A stretch of 64,000 nt of DNA from Paucilactobacillus oligofermentans DSM 15707 = LMG 22743 (GCF_001434315.1 NZ_AZFE01000031.1:209861-273860), one strand, 5' to 3'. Positions 27,234-36,702 are shown, numbered from the stretch's first letter. Made by a program: numbers and translations. Notes: generated by a model from the letters alone, not told the origin.

Positions 27234-27659
27234 CTACTCTTCATTTTGTTTTTCAAGATACTGATTAACTTGATCTAATAGTTCTTTTAAATTATCATAC
27301 GTTAATTTTTCACGTGCTGCCACATAATTTAACCATTGCGACCCATCAATTTCAATTGTTTGTAGTTCAATCGGAGTTTCTTCACTGACTTTCGCCGTAA
27401 ATAAATTCATTTCTTTATGATTACCATTTGGTAAATCATATTCAGTTTTAACGCCAAAAGCTTGGTCAATTGGTAAATCTAATTTAGTTTCTTCATATAT
27501 TTCACGATGAGCCGTGGTGACTAAATCTTCCCCGATTTCAACATGTCCTTTAGGGAAGCCCCAAAAATGTCCCTGATTACCACTTTTTAATAATAGGTAC
27601 TGAATCTCATTATTTTTTAATCGATATACAATGGCTCCACTTGTGATTTCTAAGCTCAT
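27234..27659 (-). CDS. Nudix hydrolase (Ap4A hydrolase-like)
   Basis: 141 aa. The Nudix box runs from GHVEIGED to HREIYEETKL (about residues 38-60) and fits GX5EX7REUXEEXGU with Lys in place of the last Gly. The N terminus SLEITSGAIVYRL and WGFPKGH resemble bis(5'-nucleosyl)-tetraphosphatase (asymmetrical), which clears Ap4A. Followed closely by the guanylate-kinase-like gene, which suggests a joint role in nucleotide clean-up. Substrate inferred from family. Confidence 0.82.
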   Translation of the reverse strand: MSLEITSGAIVYRLKNNEIQYLLLKSGNQGHFWGFPKGHVEIGEDLVTTAHREIYEETKLDLPIDQAFGVKTEYDLPNGNHKEMNLFTAKVSEETPIELQTIEIDGSQWLNYVAAREKLTYDNLKELLDQVNQYLEKQNEE

Positions 27660-27693
27660 TTTTCATCATCCTTTATTAATTATTATGTTTTTA

Positions 27694-27721
27694 ATTTTAA
27701 CGTTATTTTAATTTTAATCAA
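27694..27721 (-). promoter_or_regulatory. Predicted promoter of the Nudix / guanylate-kinase-like operon
   Basis: TTGATT (27716-27721), 16-base spacer and TAAAAT (27694-27699) on the minus strand. Confidence 0.45.
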
Positions 27722-27777
27722 CTTATGGTAGAATCTATTTTATCTTGTTTTTAAAATTTAAAGAGGTGGTGTATTAG

Positions 27778-29166
27778 ATGTTCACAAAATTTTTACGTAA
27801 AGAAAGTTTGGACCGATACTTAGAAAGTGATCGCCATTTTGCGAAGACCCTATCAGCGTTTGATCTAATCGCCCTTGGGGTCGGAGCCGTAATTGGTACT
27901 GGGATTTTTATTCTCCCAGGAACTGTGGCCGCTACAACTAGTGGTCCTGGTATTATTCTATCATTTTTATTCTCAGCCATTGTTTGTGCACTTGCTGCAA
28001 TGTGCTATGCCGAATTTTCTTCTGCCTTGCCTGTTGCCGGTAGTGCCTACTCTTATGGTAACCTTGTTATGGGTGAAATTGTTGGTTGGATTATTGGTTG
28101 GGCGTTAATTCTTGAATACATGCTAGCCGTGGCCGCCGTTTCTACCGGTTGGGCTGCATACTTCAATTCATTTATTCAAGGCTTTGGTTTAAGCATTCCT
28201 AAAGCCATTTCCGGACCTTTTGATCCAGCCCATGGCACATATATCAACTTAGTTGCGATTATTATTATCCTTGCAATCGGTGCTATGCTTTCTCGTGGAA
28301 TGAGCACGTCAATGCGGATTAATAACTGGGCAGTAATTATCAAAGTTGCTATCATTTTTATTTTTATTTTAGTTGGAATTTTCTTTGTTAAGCCTCAAAA
28401 TTGGCATCCGTTCTTACCATATAAAATGAACGGGGTGTTCCAAGGAGCGGCAGTTGTCTTCTTTGCTTATCTTGGCTTTGACGCTGTTTCATCATCAGCT
28501 GCCGAAGTTAAAAATCCAAAAAAGAATATGCCAATTGGGATTATCGGAACCTTACTAATTGCGACTATCCTATATATTGCGGTGTCGATTGTCCTAACTG
28601 GAATGGTAAAATATACTGATCTTGATGTTGCTAACCCTGTTTCATTTGCTCTTCAAGTAGCTAATCAAAGTTGGGCTGCTGGAATCATTTCAATTGGTGC
28701 CTTAATTGGTATGTTCACAATGATGGTTACAATGATCTACTCAAGCTCACGTTTAGTTTATTCAATTGGTCGTGATGGTTTACTTCCAACATTTTTAAGT
28801 AAAATTAGTGATAAAAATAAAATACCACAAAATGCATTAATTGCGGTTACCATTATCATCGCCTTTATGGGTGGGTTCGTACCACTAGATGAATTAACTA
28901 GTTTGGTTAATATTGGAACCTTGCTTGCCTTTACTTTTGTTTCATTTGGAATTATTCCACTTCGTCGTCGTAAGGACATAAAAAATGAAGGTGGCTTCCG
29001 CGTTCCTTGGTATCCCGCACTTCCAATTATCTCAGGAATTGCTTGTTTAGCCATGTTGACTCGGCTTCAATTACAGACTTGGTTAGCTGCTGGTATCTGG
29101 TTCTTAGTTGGATTAATCATTTATCTGACTTATGGATTTAAGCACAGCAAAATTAATACAAAATAG
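27778..29166 (+). CDS. APC family amino acid permease
   Basis: 462 aa with GAGGTG 9 bases before the ATG. Twelve or so hydrophobic helices and the APC superfamily features GVGAVIGTGIFILPG in helix 1, the FFAYLGFDAVSSSAAEVKNPKKNMP segment in helices 6-7 (about 230-255), and RVPWYPALPI before the last helices. This pattern is that of the YfnA / cationic amino acid transporter group, which takes up neutral or cationic amino acids by proton symport. The exact substrate is unknown. It is monocistronic, with its own terminator. Confidence 0.88.
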   Translation: MFTKFLRKESLDRYLESDRHFAKTLSAFDLIALGVGAVIGTGIFILPGTVAATTSGPGIILSFLFSAIVCALAAMCYAEFSSALPVAGSAYSYGNLVMGEIVGWIIGWALILEYMLAVAAVSTGWAAYFNSFIQGFGLSIPKAISGPFDPAHGTYINLVAIIIILAIGAMLSRGMSTSMRINNWAVIIKVAIIFIFILVGIFFVKPQNWHPFLPYKMNGVFQGAAVVFFAYLGFDAVSSSAAEVKNPKKNMPIGIIGTLLIATILYIAVSIVLTGMVKYTDLDVANPVSFALQVANQSWAAGIISIGALIGMFTMMVTMIYSSSRLVYSIGRDGLLPTFLSKISDKNKIPQNALIAVTIIIAFMGGFVPLDELTSLVNIGTLLAFTFVSFGIIPLRRRKDIKNEGGFRVPWYPALPIISGIACLAMLTRLQLQTWLAAGIWFLVGLIIYLTYGFKHSKINTK

Positions 29167-29172
29167 TTTATC

Positions 29173-29206
29173 AAGCATTTGTTGAACGATAGCAAATGCT
29201 TTTTTA
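29173..29206 (+). terminator. Terminator after the APC permease gene
   Basis: Stem AAGCATTTG / CAAATGCTT with an 11-base loop followed by six T. Confidence 0.78.
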
Positions 29207-29207
29207 T

Positions 29208-29236
29208 TTGCACTAAATTAAATAAACGCGTATAGT
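29208..29236 (+). promoter_or_regulatory. Promoter of the marR-exporter operon
   Basis: TTGCAC (29208-29213), 17-base spacer and TATAGT (29231-29236), immediately followed by a large palindrome. Confidence 0.65.
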
Positions 29237-29266
29237 ATTAATTCGTTAGCTTACTAACGAATTAAT
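29237..29266. promoter_or_regulatory. Perfect palindrome, probable MarR operator
   Basis: Arms ATTAATTCGTTAG (29237-29249) and CTAACGAATTAAT (29254-29266) are perfect 13-base inverted repeats around CTTA. The site covers the expected transcription start of the marR operon and ends 15 bases before the marR ATG, the typical place for MarR autorepression. Confidence 0.75.
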
Positions 29267-29281
29267 TTAAAAGAGGTAATC

Positions 29282-29704
29282 ATGGAACAAAACATCGCAC
29301 GACTCATAAAAAAGACCGGTAATCAGATGACCCGTAAATTTGATAAATTCGCACGCCAATTCGATTTAACTAGTACTCAAATATCAGTAATTGATTACAT
29401 GTCTCAAAATAAAAACGTTGAAATTCAACAAAGAAACGTGGAACACGAATTTAACATTCAACGTTCTACTGCAACGGTTCTACTACAAAAAATGGAACAA
29501 AAAGATTTAATAGAACGTTCAACTTCCAAAAGTGACGCTCGCCAAAAATCACTGAAATTAACTACTAAAGCTAATTCTTTAGCCATTGATATTGCAGCAT
29601 ACAGTGATCGTCAGCAAACTACCATCACTCAACAATTCTCTGAAACAGATATTAAAAAATTCAAAGATATTCTCGAATACATTACTGAAATTAACAAGGA
29701 GTAA
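29282..29704 (+). CDS. MarR family transcriptional regulator
   Basis: 140 aa; AGAGGT precedes the ATG. Winged-helix MarR domain with LTSTQISVIDYMSQ, the recognition helix region NIQRSTATVLLQKMEQKDLIERS and the wing SDARQKSLKLT. It is followed 9 bases later by a multidrug-type exporter gene, and its promoter has a perfect palindrome. Most likely it represses the exporter and itself until a toxic ligand binds. Confidence 0.88.
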   Translation: MEQNIARLIKKTGNQMTRKFDKFARQFDLTSTQISVIDYMSQNKNVEIQQRNVEHEFNIQRSTATVLLQKMEQKDLIERSTSKSDARQKSLKLTTKANSLAIDIAAYSDRQQTTITQQFSETDIKKFKDILEYITEINKE

Positions 29705-29713
29705 ACAAATATT

Positions 29714-31117
29714 ATGCAATCAGAACAAAAAATTTCCTATCAAGTAATCATGGCAATTATTGCCACTGGTATCATGTCGTTTTGCGGGGTCGTTGTTGAA
29801 ACTGCCATGAATATTACTTTTCCTACTTTAATGAAACAATTTAATGTATCCACCAGTACTGTCCAATGGATGACTACAATCTATTTACTTGTAGTTGCAA
29901 TTATTGTACCTTTATCAGCAACTTTTAAACAAAATTTTAAAACCAAACAATTATTTATTTTCGCTAATATAATGTTCATTCTTGGTGTATTCATTGACAC
30001 TATCGCACCAAGTTTCACCATTTTACTTATTGGGCGTGCCATTCAAGGAATTGGAACCGGTATCGCACTGCCGTTAATGTTCAACATCATTTTAGAACAA
30101 GTTCCCATGAGTAAAATCGGTATGATGATGGGAATTGGTACATTAATCACTGCCGTTGCTCCTGCGGTTGGACCAACCTTTGGTGGTGCAGTCGTTAGTT
30201 CCATCGGTTGGCGTTATATCTTTATTTTCTTAATTCCACTATTAGTAATTTCACTTTTTTTGGGTGTATTCAATATTCAACAAAAAAGTGAAATCAAGCA
30301 TTCCCGTTTTGATATTATCGGGTTCATTTTTATCACGTTAGGTCTATCTGGATTAATTTTTGGATTTAGTAATCTAGGTAACACTAGCTTCATAGATTTA
30401 AAAGTTGGTGGAGCAATTACGATAGGTATCATCAGTATTTTGATGTTCATATGGCGATCATCACAAATTAAGAATCCAATTATCAATGTTAAAGTTTTAG
30501 GAAATCTGAATTTTAGTGGTCATGTCTTTGCCTTCTTTATTTTCCAACTAGTTTCACTTGGACTATCGTTCCTGCTACCAAATTATATTCAACTTGTTAA
30601 TCACAGTTCAGCTGTATTAGCAGGATTAATTGTTTTACCTGGCGCTTTAATTGGTGCAGTTTTTGCACCATTAGGAGGTCGGATTCTTGATACGATTGGT
30701 CCTAAGGGGCCACTAACTATGGGTTCTGGAATAGCTTTAATAGTCTTATTAATCTTTGTATTTAATGGGACTTCATTATCAAATCTACTAATTGGTTGCC
30801 TATACTTCTTCTTTATGATTGGAATCGGTTTAAGCTTTGGTAACTTAATGACTAACGGACTTAAGCAACTTGATAGCAATCTGCATAGCCACGGGAATGC
30901 TATTTTAACAACTATGCAACAATTTTCCGGTGCCGTCGGGACTTCATTAACCGCAGCCTTTGTTGCTACTAAACAAACAACACAAGTCACTCTGAGTCAA
31001 GGTACCGCAGCTGGCTCACATTCAGCTCTGATATTTTTAATTACAGCAATGTTAATCGAATTCATTGTATTAGTTAAAGTGGTTGATTTCCCATTCAAAA
31101 GCCAAAAAAATAAATAA
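29714..31117 (+). CDS. DHA2-type MFS multidrug exporter, first copy
   Basis: 467 aa with AAGGAG about 12 bases before the ATG. About 14 helices, as in DHA2 (EmrB/QacA) exporters. Motif C-like GIMSFCGVVVETAMNITFPTLM opens the protein, and GRAIQGIGTGIALPLMFNII and GWRYIFIFLIPLLVI mark helices 4 and 6. It is expected to export lipophilic drugs or toxic metabolites with proton antiport. Directly downstream of the marR gene, with a terminator after it. The next gene is a close paralogue. Confidence 0.88.
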   Translation: MQSEQKISYQVIMAIIATGIMSFCGVVVETAMNITFPTLMKQFNVSTSTVQWMTTIYLLVVAIIVPLSATFKQNFKTKQLFIFANIMFILGVFIDTIAPSFTILLIGRAIQGIGTGIALPLMFNIILEQVPMSKIGMMMGIGTLITAVAPAVGPTFGGAVVSSIGWRYIFIFLIPLLVISLFLGVFNIQQKSEIKHSRFDIIGFIFITLGLSGLIFGFSNLGNTSFIDLKVGGAITIGIISILMFIWRSSQIKNPIINVKVLGNLNFSGHVFAFFIFQLVSLGLSFLLPNYIQLVNHSSAVLAGLIVLPGALIGAVFAPLGGRILDTIGPKGPLTMGSGIALIVLLIFVFNGTSLSNLLIGCLYFFFMIGIGLSFGNLMTNGLKQLDSNLHSHGNAILTTMQQFSGAVGTSLTAAFVATKQTTQVTLSQGTAAGSHSALIFLITAMLIEFIVLVKVVDFPFKSQKNK

Positions 31118-31129
31118 TTCAATTTTTCT

Positions 31130-31164
31130 AAATCCGCTTAATAAATTATGTTAAGCGGATTTTT
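31130..31164 (+). terminator. Terminator after the first exporter gene
   Basis: Stem AAATCCGCTTAA / TTAAGCGGATTT with a 9-base loop, followed by T. It separates the two paralogous exporters. Confidence 0.8.
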
Positions 31165-31215
31165 AATGTAATTATTTTTACTAAAGGCAGCGATTATAGT
31201 ATTACAGATTTCTTC

Positions 31216-31244
31216 TTTCATGAAGCCCCAAAAGCGAGTATAAT
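31216..31244 (+). promoter_or_regulatory. Possible promoter of the second exporter gene
   Basis: Perfect TATAAT at 31239-31244 with a weak TTTCAT 17 bases upstream, about 135 bases before the ATG. An alternative is TTGTTG / TAGAAT near 31286-31313. No copy of the marR palindrome is present here. Confidence 0.35.
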
Positions 31245-31378
31245 TAGAACTCGTTACCTTTATAAAACTATTTTAAATCATAATTTGTTGTTAATCGTAT
31301 CAACATTAGAATATTACTATATGAACGCTGAAAAATATTCTCGGGTACATTTTTATACAACCAGAAGGAGTATTTATC

Positions 31379-32785
31379 ATGGATACATCGAATCAAAAAA
31401 TCTCATCTCACGTTCTTTTAGCAATTATCGCTACTGGAATTATGTCATTTTGTGGGGTTGTCGTTGAAACGGCAATGAATATCACTTTTCCTACCTTAAT
31501 GACCCAGTTCAACATTTCAACCAACACTGTTCAATGGATGACAACCATCTATCTACTAATTGTTGCCATCATCGTTCCTTTATCCGCAACCTTACAACAC
31601 ACCTTTAAAACAAAATCATTATTTTTATTTGCTAATATTATGTTTATTATTGGCGTTGTCCTTGACTCAGTTGCACCGACATTTCCCCTATTAATCCTTG
31701 GTCGGATGATTCAAGGAGTTGGAACCGGGATTGCCTTACCATTAATGTTCAATATTATTTTAGAACAAGTTCCAATCCATAAAATTGGAACAATGATGGG
31801 AATTGGTACGCTTATCACTTCTGTTGCCCCAGCTATTGGGCCAACTTTTGGTGGTAGTGTCGTTAGCTCAATTGGTTGGCGTTATATTTTCATCTCGCTC
31901 TTACCATTGCTAGTTATCTCCCTAATTCTTGGTATCTTTAATATCGAACAAAAAAGTAAACTTACCCACCAAAAATTTGATTTTATTAGTTTTATTTTTA
32001 TCATTATCGGACTAACCGGATTAATTTTCGGAACGAGTAATTTAGGCAATAGCCCCTTTATTTCGATTAACATTGCTGGTGCTTTTGCGATTGGATTAGT
32101 TGGTATCATATTATTTGTTTGGCGCTCTTCTAAAATTGACAATCCGATTATTGATGTTGCCATTTTCAAAAATTTAAATTTCAGTGGCCACGTCATTGCC
32201 TTCTTTGCAATTCAAATGGTTTTACTAGGATTGGCATTCTTACTACCCAACTACATTCAACTCGTTAATCATGGTACTGCCATTTTAGCTGGATTAGTTA
32301 TTCTCCCAGCTGCATTAATTGGTGCTTTATTTGCTCCATTAGGTGGTCGAATTTTAGATCGTTATGGGGCTAAATTCCCATTAATTTTTGGTTCAAGCGT
32401 TATCCTCCTTGCCTTGCTTATCCTCTTCCTTAGCGGAACCAAGCTAAGCGATTTAGCAATTGGTTCACTTCACTTCCTCTTCATGATTGGAATTGGCTTA
32501 AACTTAGGTAACATCATGACGAATGGTCTAAAACAAGTTGATAATTCATTAAACGCCCACGGAAATGCTGTTTTAAACACTATTCAACAATTTGCTGGTG
32601 CGGTTGGAACTTCAGCTTCAGCGGCTTTAGTTGCTAGCAAACAAACTAGTGACGTGACCTTGGCTCATGGAACGGCACTTGGTACCCACCTAGCTTTCAC
32701 CTTTTTATTAGTTGGTATCGTCATTGAATTAATCGTCATCATTAAAGTCGTTGTCTTTCCCTTCAAAAATAAAGAAACTAAATAA
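31379..32785 (+). CDS. DHA2-type MFS multidrug exporter, second copy
   Basis: 468 aa with AAGGAG 8 bases before the ATG. It aligns with the previous exporter along its whole length: the same GIMSFCGVVVETAMNITFPTLM opening, GIGTGIALPL-like GVGTGIALPLMFNII and SSIGWRYIFIS. The pair is a tandem duplication that has diverged mostly in loops and in the C-terminal half. It has its own leader and terminator, so it may be controlled separately from the marR operon. Confidence 0.88.
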   Translation: MDTSNQKISSHVLLAIIATGIMSFCGVVVETAMNITFPTLMTQFNISTNTVQWMTTIYLLIVAIIVPLSATLQHTFKTKSLFLFANIMFIIGVVLDSVAPTFPLLILGRMIQGVGTGIALPLMFNIILEQVPIHKIGTMMGIGTLITSVAPAIGPTFGGSVVSSIGWRYIFISLLPLLVISLILGIFNIEQKSKLTHQKFDFISFIFIIIGLTGLIFGTSNLGNSPFISINIAGAFAIGLVGIILFVWRSSKIDNPIIDVAIFKNLNFSGHVIAFFAIQMVLLGLAFLLPNYIQLVNHGTAILAGLVILPAALIGALFAPLGGRILDRYGAKFPLIFGSSVILLALLILFLSGTKLSDLAIGSLHFLFMIGIGLNLGNIMTNGLKQVDNSLNAHGNAVLNTIQQFAGAVGTSASAALVASKQTSDVTLAHGTALGTHLAFTFLLVGIVIELIVIIKVVVFPFKNKETK

Positions 32786-32789
32786 ACAC

Positions 32790-32831
32790 AAAAAAGTTCA
32801 ATCCTCATTTAACTAAGGATTGAACTTTTTT
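32790..32831. terminator. Bidirectional terminator between the second exporter and potD
   Basis: Perfect stem AAAAAAGTTCAATCCT / AGGATTGAACTTTTTT with a 10-base loop; T runs on both strands. Confidence 0.88.
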
Positions 32832-32839
32832 AGTACAGA

Positions 32840-33910
32840 TTATTTACTCATCTTAAAACCTAAAAATAAATCATTATAATTACCAATCACTTTGAGTGGC
32901 AAGTCTTGATAAACTTCCAGATGAGCAACTGTCGATTCAGTTGGATAAAACTGTTTATCCTGTTGAACACTCGTTGGTAAATATTTCATTGCGGCCTTAT
33001 TAGGCGTCGAGTAACCAATATATTCCGCATTTTGAGCCGCGTTTTTTGGTGACAACATAAAGTTAATAAAGGCATACGCTGCGACTTTATGTTTGGCAGT
33101 TTTAGGAATTACCATATTATCAAACCACATGTTACTGCCTTCCGTTGGTACTACATAATGCAGATGATGATTATACGACATCATTTCAGCTGCTTCACCA
33201 GAATAGGTGACGGCAATTTTAGCTTCATTTTGTTTCATATACATTTTAATTTCATCAGCAACAATGGCTTTCACATTAGGCATCAATTGTTTTAATTTTG
33301 TCTGCGCATTTTTCAAATCTGTTTCATCAGTATCATTCATTCCGTGACCTTGGGTAATTAAAGCAATTCCCAACATATCACGGGCACTATCCGTCAACAT
33401 TATGCTTTGCTTAAATGCTGGATTCCATAACTGTTCCCAATGCTGAACTTGACTAGCTTTAACATATTGATCATTATAGACAATTCCTAAGGTTCCCCAA
33501 AAATAAGGAACTGAATAATCATTGTTTGGATCAAATGACAGATTTAAAAATCGTGAATCCAAATTATGATAGTTACTTAGTTTTGTTTTATCAATTTTAG
33601 CAACTAGACCACTCTTTATCATTCGTTGGACTGTATAATCGCTCGGAACCGCTAAATCATAACTGGTTCCACCTTGCTTAATTTTAGTTAACATAGCTTC
33701 ATTGCTATCAAAGGTCTCATATACGACATGATAACCAGTTTCTTTTTCAAATTTTGTTATTAAAGCCGGGTCAATATAATCACCCCAGTTATAAATATTC
33801 AAAACTTTCTTTTCATTAGCAGTAGTTTTCGCATTCATTTGGTAATTAATTCCAGTAATAACCGCACAAACGACCAAAATGCCAACAAAGATCGCGATTA
33901 ACTTTTTCAT
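32840..33910 (-). CDS. potD: Spermidine/putrescine ABC transporter substrate-binding protein
   Basis: 356 aa. The N-terminal hydrophobic segment (about residues 3-23) contains a Cys, but its context (ILVVCAVI) is not a normal lipobox, so it is probably a membrane anchor. The mature part starts LNIYNWGDYIDPALITKFEKETG, the standard PotD opening. PSDYTVQRMIKSGLV and YFWGTLGIVYN follow. It binds polyamines outside the cell. Its ATG overlaps the potC stop by 4 bases (ATGA). Last gene of potABCD. Confidence 0.93.
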   Translation of the reverse strand: MKKLIAIFVGILVVCAVITGINYQMNAKTTANEKKVLNIYNWGDYIDPALITKFEKETGYHVVYETFDSNEAMLTKIKQGGTSYDLAVPSDYTVQRMIKSGLVAKIDKTKLSNYHNLDSRFLNLSFDPNNDYSVPYFWGTLGIVYNDQYVKASQVQHWEQLWNPAFKQSIMLTDSARDMLGIALITQGHGMNDTDETDLKNAQTKLKQLMPNVKAIVADEIKMYMKQNEAKIAVTYSGEAAEMMSYNHHLHYVVPTEGSNMWFDNMVIPKTAKHKVAAYAFINFMLSPKNAAQNAEYIGYSTPNKAAMKYLPTSVQQDKQFYPTESTVAHLEVYQDLPLKVIGNYNDLFLGFKMSK

Positions 33911-34731
33911 TGCGCATTCGGTCCTTTCATCATTTTGTTGCGATTAATTTTCCGCGTATGACCATACTTTTCCAAGAGATAATAGCCAACTACCAATAAT
34001 AAGGAAACTAAAAACATCAGTGTCGATAATGCATTAACTTCGAGGTCAACGCCTTGTCGGGCTCGTGAATAGATTTCAATTGATAACGTTGAAAAGCCAT
34101 TTCCGGTTACAAAGAATGTGACTGCAAAATCATCTAATGAATAAGTAAAGGCCATAAAATAGCCTGCAAAAATTCCTGGCGTAATCGATGGTAAAATCAC
34201 GCGCGATAACGTTTGCCATTTGGTTGCTCCTAAATCATATGCGGCATCAAGCATTGTTTTTGGCATTTCATTAATCTTTGGCAACACCATTAAGACCACA
34301 ATAGGGATTGAAAAAGCAATATGACTCAATAGCACCGAGGTAAATCCCAATTTAAAGCCTAAAAACGAGAATAAAATTAAGAAACTTGCCCCAATAATGA
34401 CATCTGGTGAAACCATTAATACGTTGTTTACGGATAGTACTGCATTCTTCATTGTTCGTTGCTTTAATTGATTAATCCACAATGCCCCTAAAGTTCCAAT
34501 CACAGTGGCCAATAATGCAGATAATAATGCAATTACCACCGTATTAAGGACAATCGATATCATCCGTGTATCCGATAATAACGTTGCATAATGCTTCATT
34601 GAAAAGCCAGTAAACCGATCCATCGTATCTCCGGTATTAAATGAATAAAAAATTAAATAAGCAATTGGTAAGTAAATAATCACAAACACCAACGTTAGAT
34701 ACAAGTTACTTAACTTTAGTTTTGATTTCAT
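33907..34731 (-). CDS. potC: Spermidine/putrescine ABC transporter permease PotC
   Basis: 274 aa with AGGAGG 9 bases before the ATG, which overlaps the potB stop by 4 bases. Six predicted helices; the EAA loop AAYDLGATKWQTLSRVILPS near residue 182 is typical of PotC. YLPIAYLIFYSFNTG near the N terminus also matches. It forms the membrane channel with PotB. Confidence 0.93.
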   Translation of the reverse strand: MKSKLKLSNLYLTLVFVIIYLPIAYLIFYSFNTGDTMDRFTGFSMKHYATLLSDTRMISIVLNTVVIALLSALLATVIGTLGALWINQLKQRTMKNAVLSVNNVLMVSPDVIIGASFLILFSFLGFKLGFTSVLLSHIAFSIPIVVLMVLPKINEMPKTMLDAAYDLGATKWQTLSRVILPSITPGIFAGYFMAFTYSLDDFAVTFFVTGNGFSTLSIEIYSRARQGVDLEVNALSTLMFLVSLLLVVGYYLLEKYGHTRKINRNKMMKGPNAQ

Positions 34732-35543
34732 CGTGATTGACCTCCTTTACCCTTACGTTCTCGAGTTAAGAACATCACTACGAACATCGCAATAATTAAG
34801 ATTACGCCAATTGTTGAACCCATGCCCCAATTTTGGGTCACTAAAAAATGCTCTTCAATCGCAGTTCCCAACGTAATTACCCGATTCCCACCAATTAATC
34901 TCGTAATCATAAATAGCGATAACGATGGGATAAATACAGCTTGAAAGCCAGATTTAACGCCAGGCATCGTTAAAGGTGCAATCACCCGTCGGAAAGTTTG
35001 CCACGTATTGGCACCTAAATCACGACTGGCATTCACCAATGATGGATTAATTTCATCCAGTGCATTAAAAATTGGCAAAATCATAAATGGAATTTCAATA
35101 TATGACGCTACGAAGATAAAGCTAAAATCAGTAAATAAAATTTGATGTGAGCCGGCTCCAACAAATCTTAAAAAATCATTCACTGAGCCATTTTGACTAA
35201 ATAAACCAATAAATGCGTATGTTTTAAGGAGGAGGTTAATCCAAGTTGGCAAAATAATTAACAGTAGCCATAACCGCTTATTTTTTAATTGATTCAACAA
35301 ATAAGCAGTTGGATAACTAATCACCAAGGTTACCATCGTAATTAAAAAGGCATACCAAACTGAATTAAAGGTCATTTTTAAATAAGTAGCTGATTCCAAA
35401 TAATCAGTATAGTTGCCTAATGTAAAGTGACCGGTAATATCAAATAATGACTGATAGACAATTAATGCCATCGGAGCCACTACAAATAACGCGATCCATA
35501 ATAAATATGGGATTACGAAAAATGATTTTTTTTGAGTTCCCAT
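34728..35543 (-). CDS. potB: Spermidine/putrescine ABC transporter permease PotB
   Basis: 271 aa from the second of two adjacent ATG codons, for which AGGAG is 6 bases upstream; the first ATG (35546) is only 3 bases away from it. Six helices; EAA loop ASRDLGANTWQTFRRVIAPL near residue 182. The potA stop directly abuts the start region, so the two are translationally coupled. Confidence 0.92.
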   Translation of the reverse strand: MGTQKKSFFVIPYLLWIALFVVAPMALIVYQSLFDITGHFTLGNYTDYLESATYLKMTFNSVWYAFLITMVTLVISYPTAYLLNQLKNKRLWLLLIILPTWINLLLKTYAFIGLFSQNGSVNDFLRFVGAGSHQILFTDFSFIFVASYIEIPFMILPIFNALDEINPSLVNASRDLGANTWQTFRRVIAPLTMPGVKSGFQAVFIPSLSLFMITRLIGGNRVITLGTAIEEHFLVTQNWGMGSTIGVILIIAMFVVMFLTRERKGKGGQSR

Positions 35544-35546
35544 CAT

Positions 35547-36632
35547 TTACTCCTCATAACTATCTAGCCGGGCATCAAAAGTTTCTTCATCTTCACCAAA
35601 TCGCATAATATGAATATCTTCTGGGTCAAAAATAAGCCCGACATTGGCACCAACGGTTGTTTGATGAATTGAATTAATTGTCCATTCATGATTATCACTG
35701 TCATGGCCCGTAATTTGATAGTCAACCCCACGAAACAGCTGTGAATCAACGGTAACTTGTAATTTACCATGGTCCAAATCAGTAATATCCAGATCCTCAG
35801 GCCGAATCACAATTTCTACTGGTTCATCCGCCCGCATCCCCGCATCAACACATTCAAAATCTTTGTGGTCAAAGTGAACCAGATAATCAGCCGTCATCGT
35901 CCCTGGGATAATATTACTTTCACCAATAAAATCAGCAACAAAGTGATTAATTGGTTCATCATAAATATCAACTGGAGTCCCGCTTTGCAAAATCCGGCCA
36001 TCATTCATTACAAAAATTTGATCACTAAGTGCCAACGCTTCTTCTTGATCATGGGTTACAAAAATAAAGGTAATCCCCAGTCGCTGTTGAAGCGCGCGTA
36101 ATTCGACTTGCATTTCTTTACGTAATTTATGATCTAATGCCGACAATGGCTCATCTAATAGCAGGACTTTAGGTTCATTAGCAATTGCCCGCGCAATCGC
36201 AATTCGTTGTTTTTGACCACCAGATAAGGCGGTAATTTCACGGTTCTCATAGCCGCTTAATTGCACCATTCGCAGTGATTCCGCTACTTTGGCTTTAATG
36301 TCGGCTTTATTCATTTTTTTCAATTCCAAGCCAAAAGCAATATTTTGACTAACGTTTAAATGTGGAAATAATGCATAATCTTGAAAGATCGTATTAATTG
36401 GTCGCTGATTAGCGGGCGTTAAATCAATGCGGTGTCCTTCAAATTCAATCTCACCGCTCGTTGGGTCTTCGAACCCAGCAATCATCCGTAAAATCGTCGT
36501 TTTACCACTTCCTGAAGGTCCTAGTAAGGTATAAAACTTACCTGATTCAATTTCAAAATCAATTTTTTTCAATACTGGATTATCATCATATTTTTTACTA
36601 ATATTTTTAAATTCAATGATTGGATTTGCCAA
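35547..36632 (-). CDS. potA: Spermidine/putrescine ABC transporter ATP-binding protein
   Basis: 361 aa from a TTG start with GGAGG 6 bases upstream. Walker [10 protein letters not shown], signature LSGGQKQR, Walker [13 protein letters not shown] and His in FVTHDQEEA. The C-terminal ~110 residues are the TOBE regulatory domain ([12 protein letters not shown]). First gene of the potABCD operon. It energises polyamine uptake. Confidence 0.94.
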   Translation of the reverse strand: MANPIIEFKNISKKYDDNPVLKKIDFEIESGKFYTLLGPSGSGKTTILRMIAGFEDPTSGEIEFEGHRIDLTPANQRPINTIFQDYALFPHLNVSQNIAFGLELKKMNKADIKAKVAESLRMVQLSGYENREITALSGGQKQRIAIARAIANEPKVLLLDEPLSALDHKLRKEMQVELRALQQRLGITFIFVTHDQEEALALSDQIFVMNDGRILQSGTPVDIYDEPINHFVADFIGESNIIPGTMTADYLVHFDHKDFECVDAGMRADEPVEIVIRPEDLDITDLDHGKLQVTVDSQLFRGVDYQITGHDSDNHEWTINSIHQTTVGANVGLIFDPEDIHIMRFGEDEETFDARLDSYEE

Positions 36633-36702
36633 TTTCTTCCTCCATTTCAGTGAACTGTTACCTATCGTAATCCAGCTCTCTCTGTTAAACTTGTCCTAAT
36701 TC

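Noticed and set aside
31285-31467. 60-codon frame overlapping the second exporter start
   Set aside because: Out of frame with the exporter and without a ribosome site; the exporter ATG has a clear AAGGAG.
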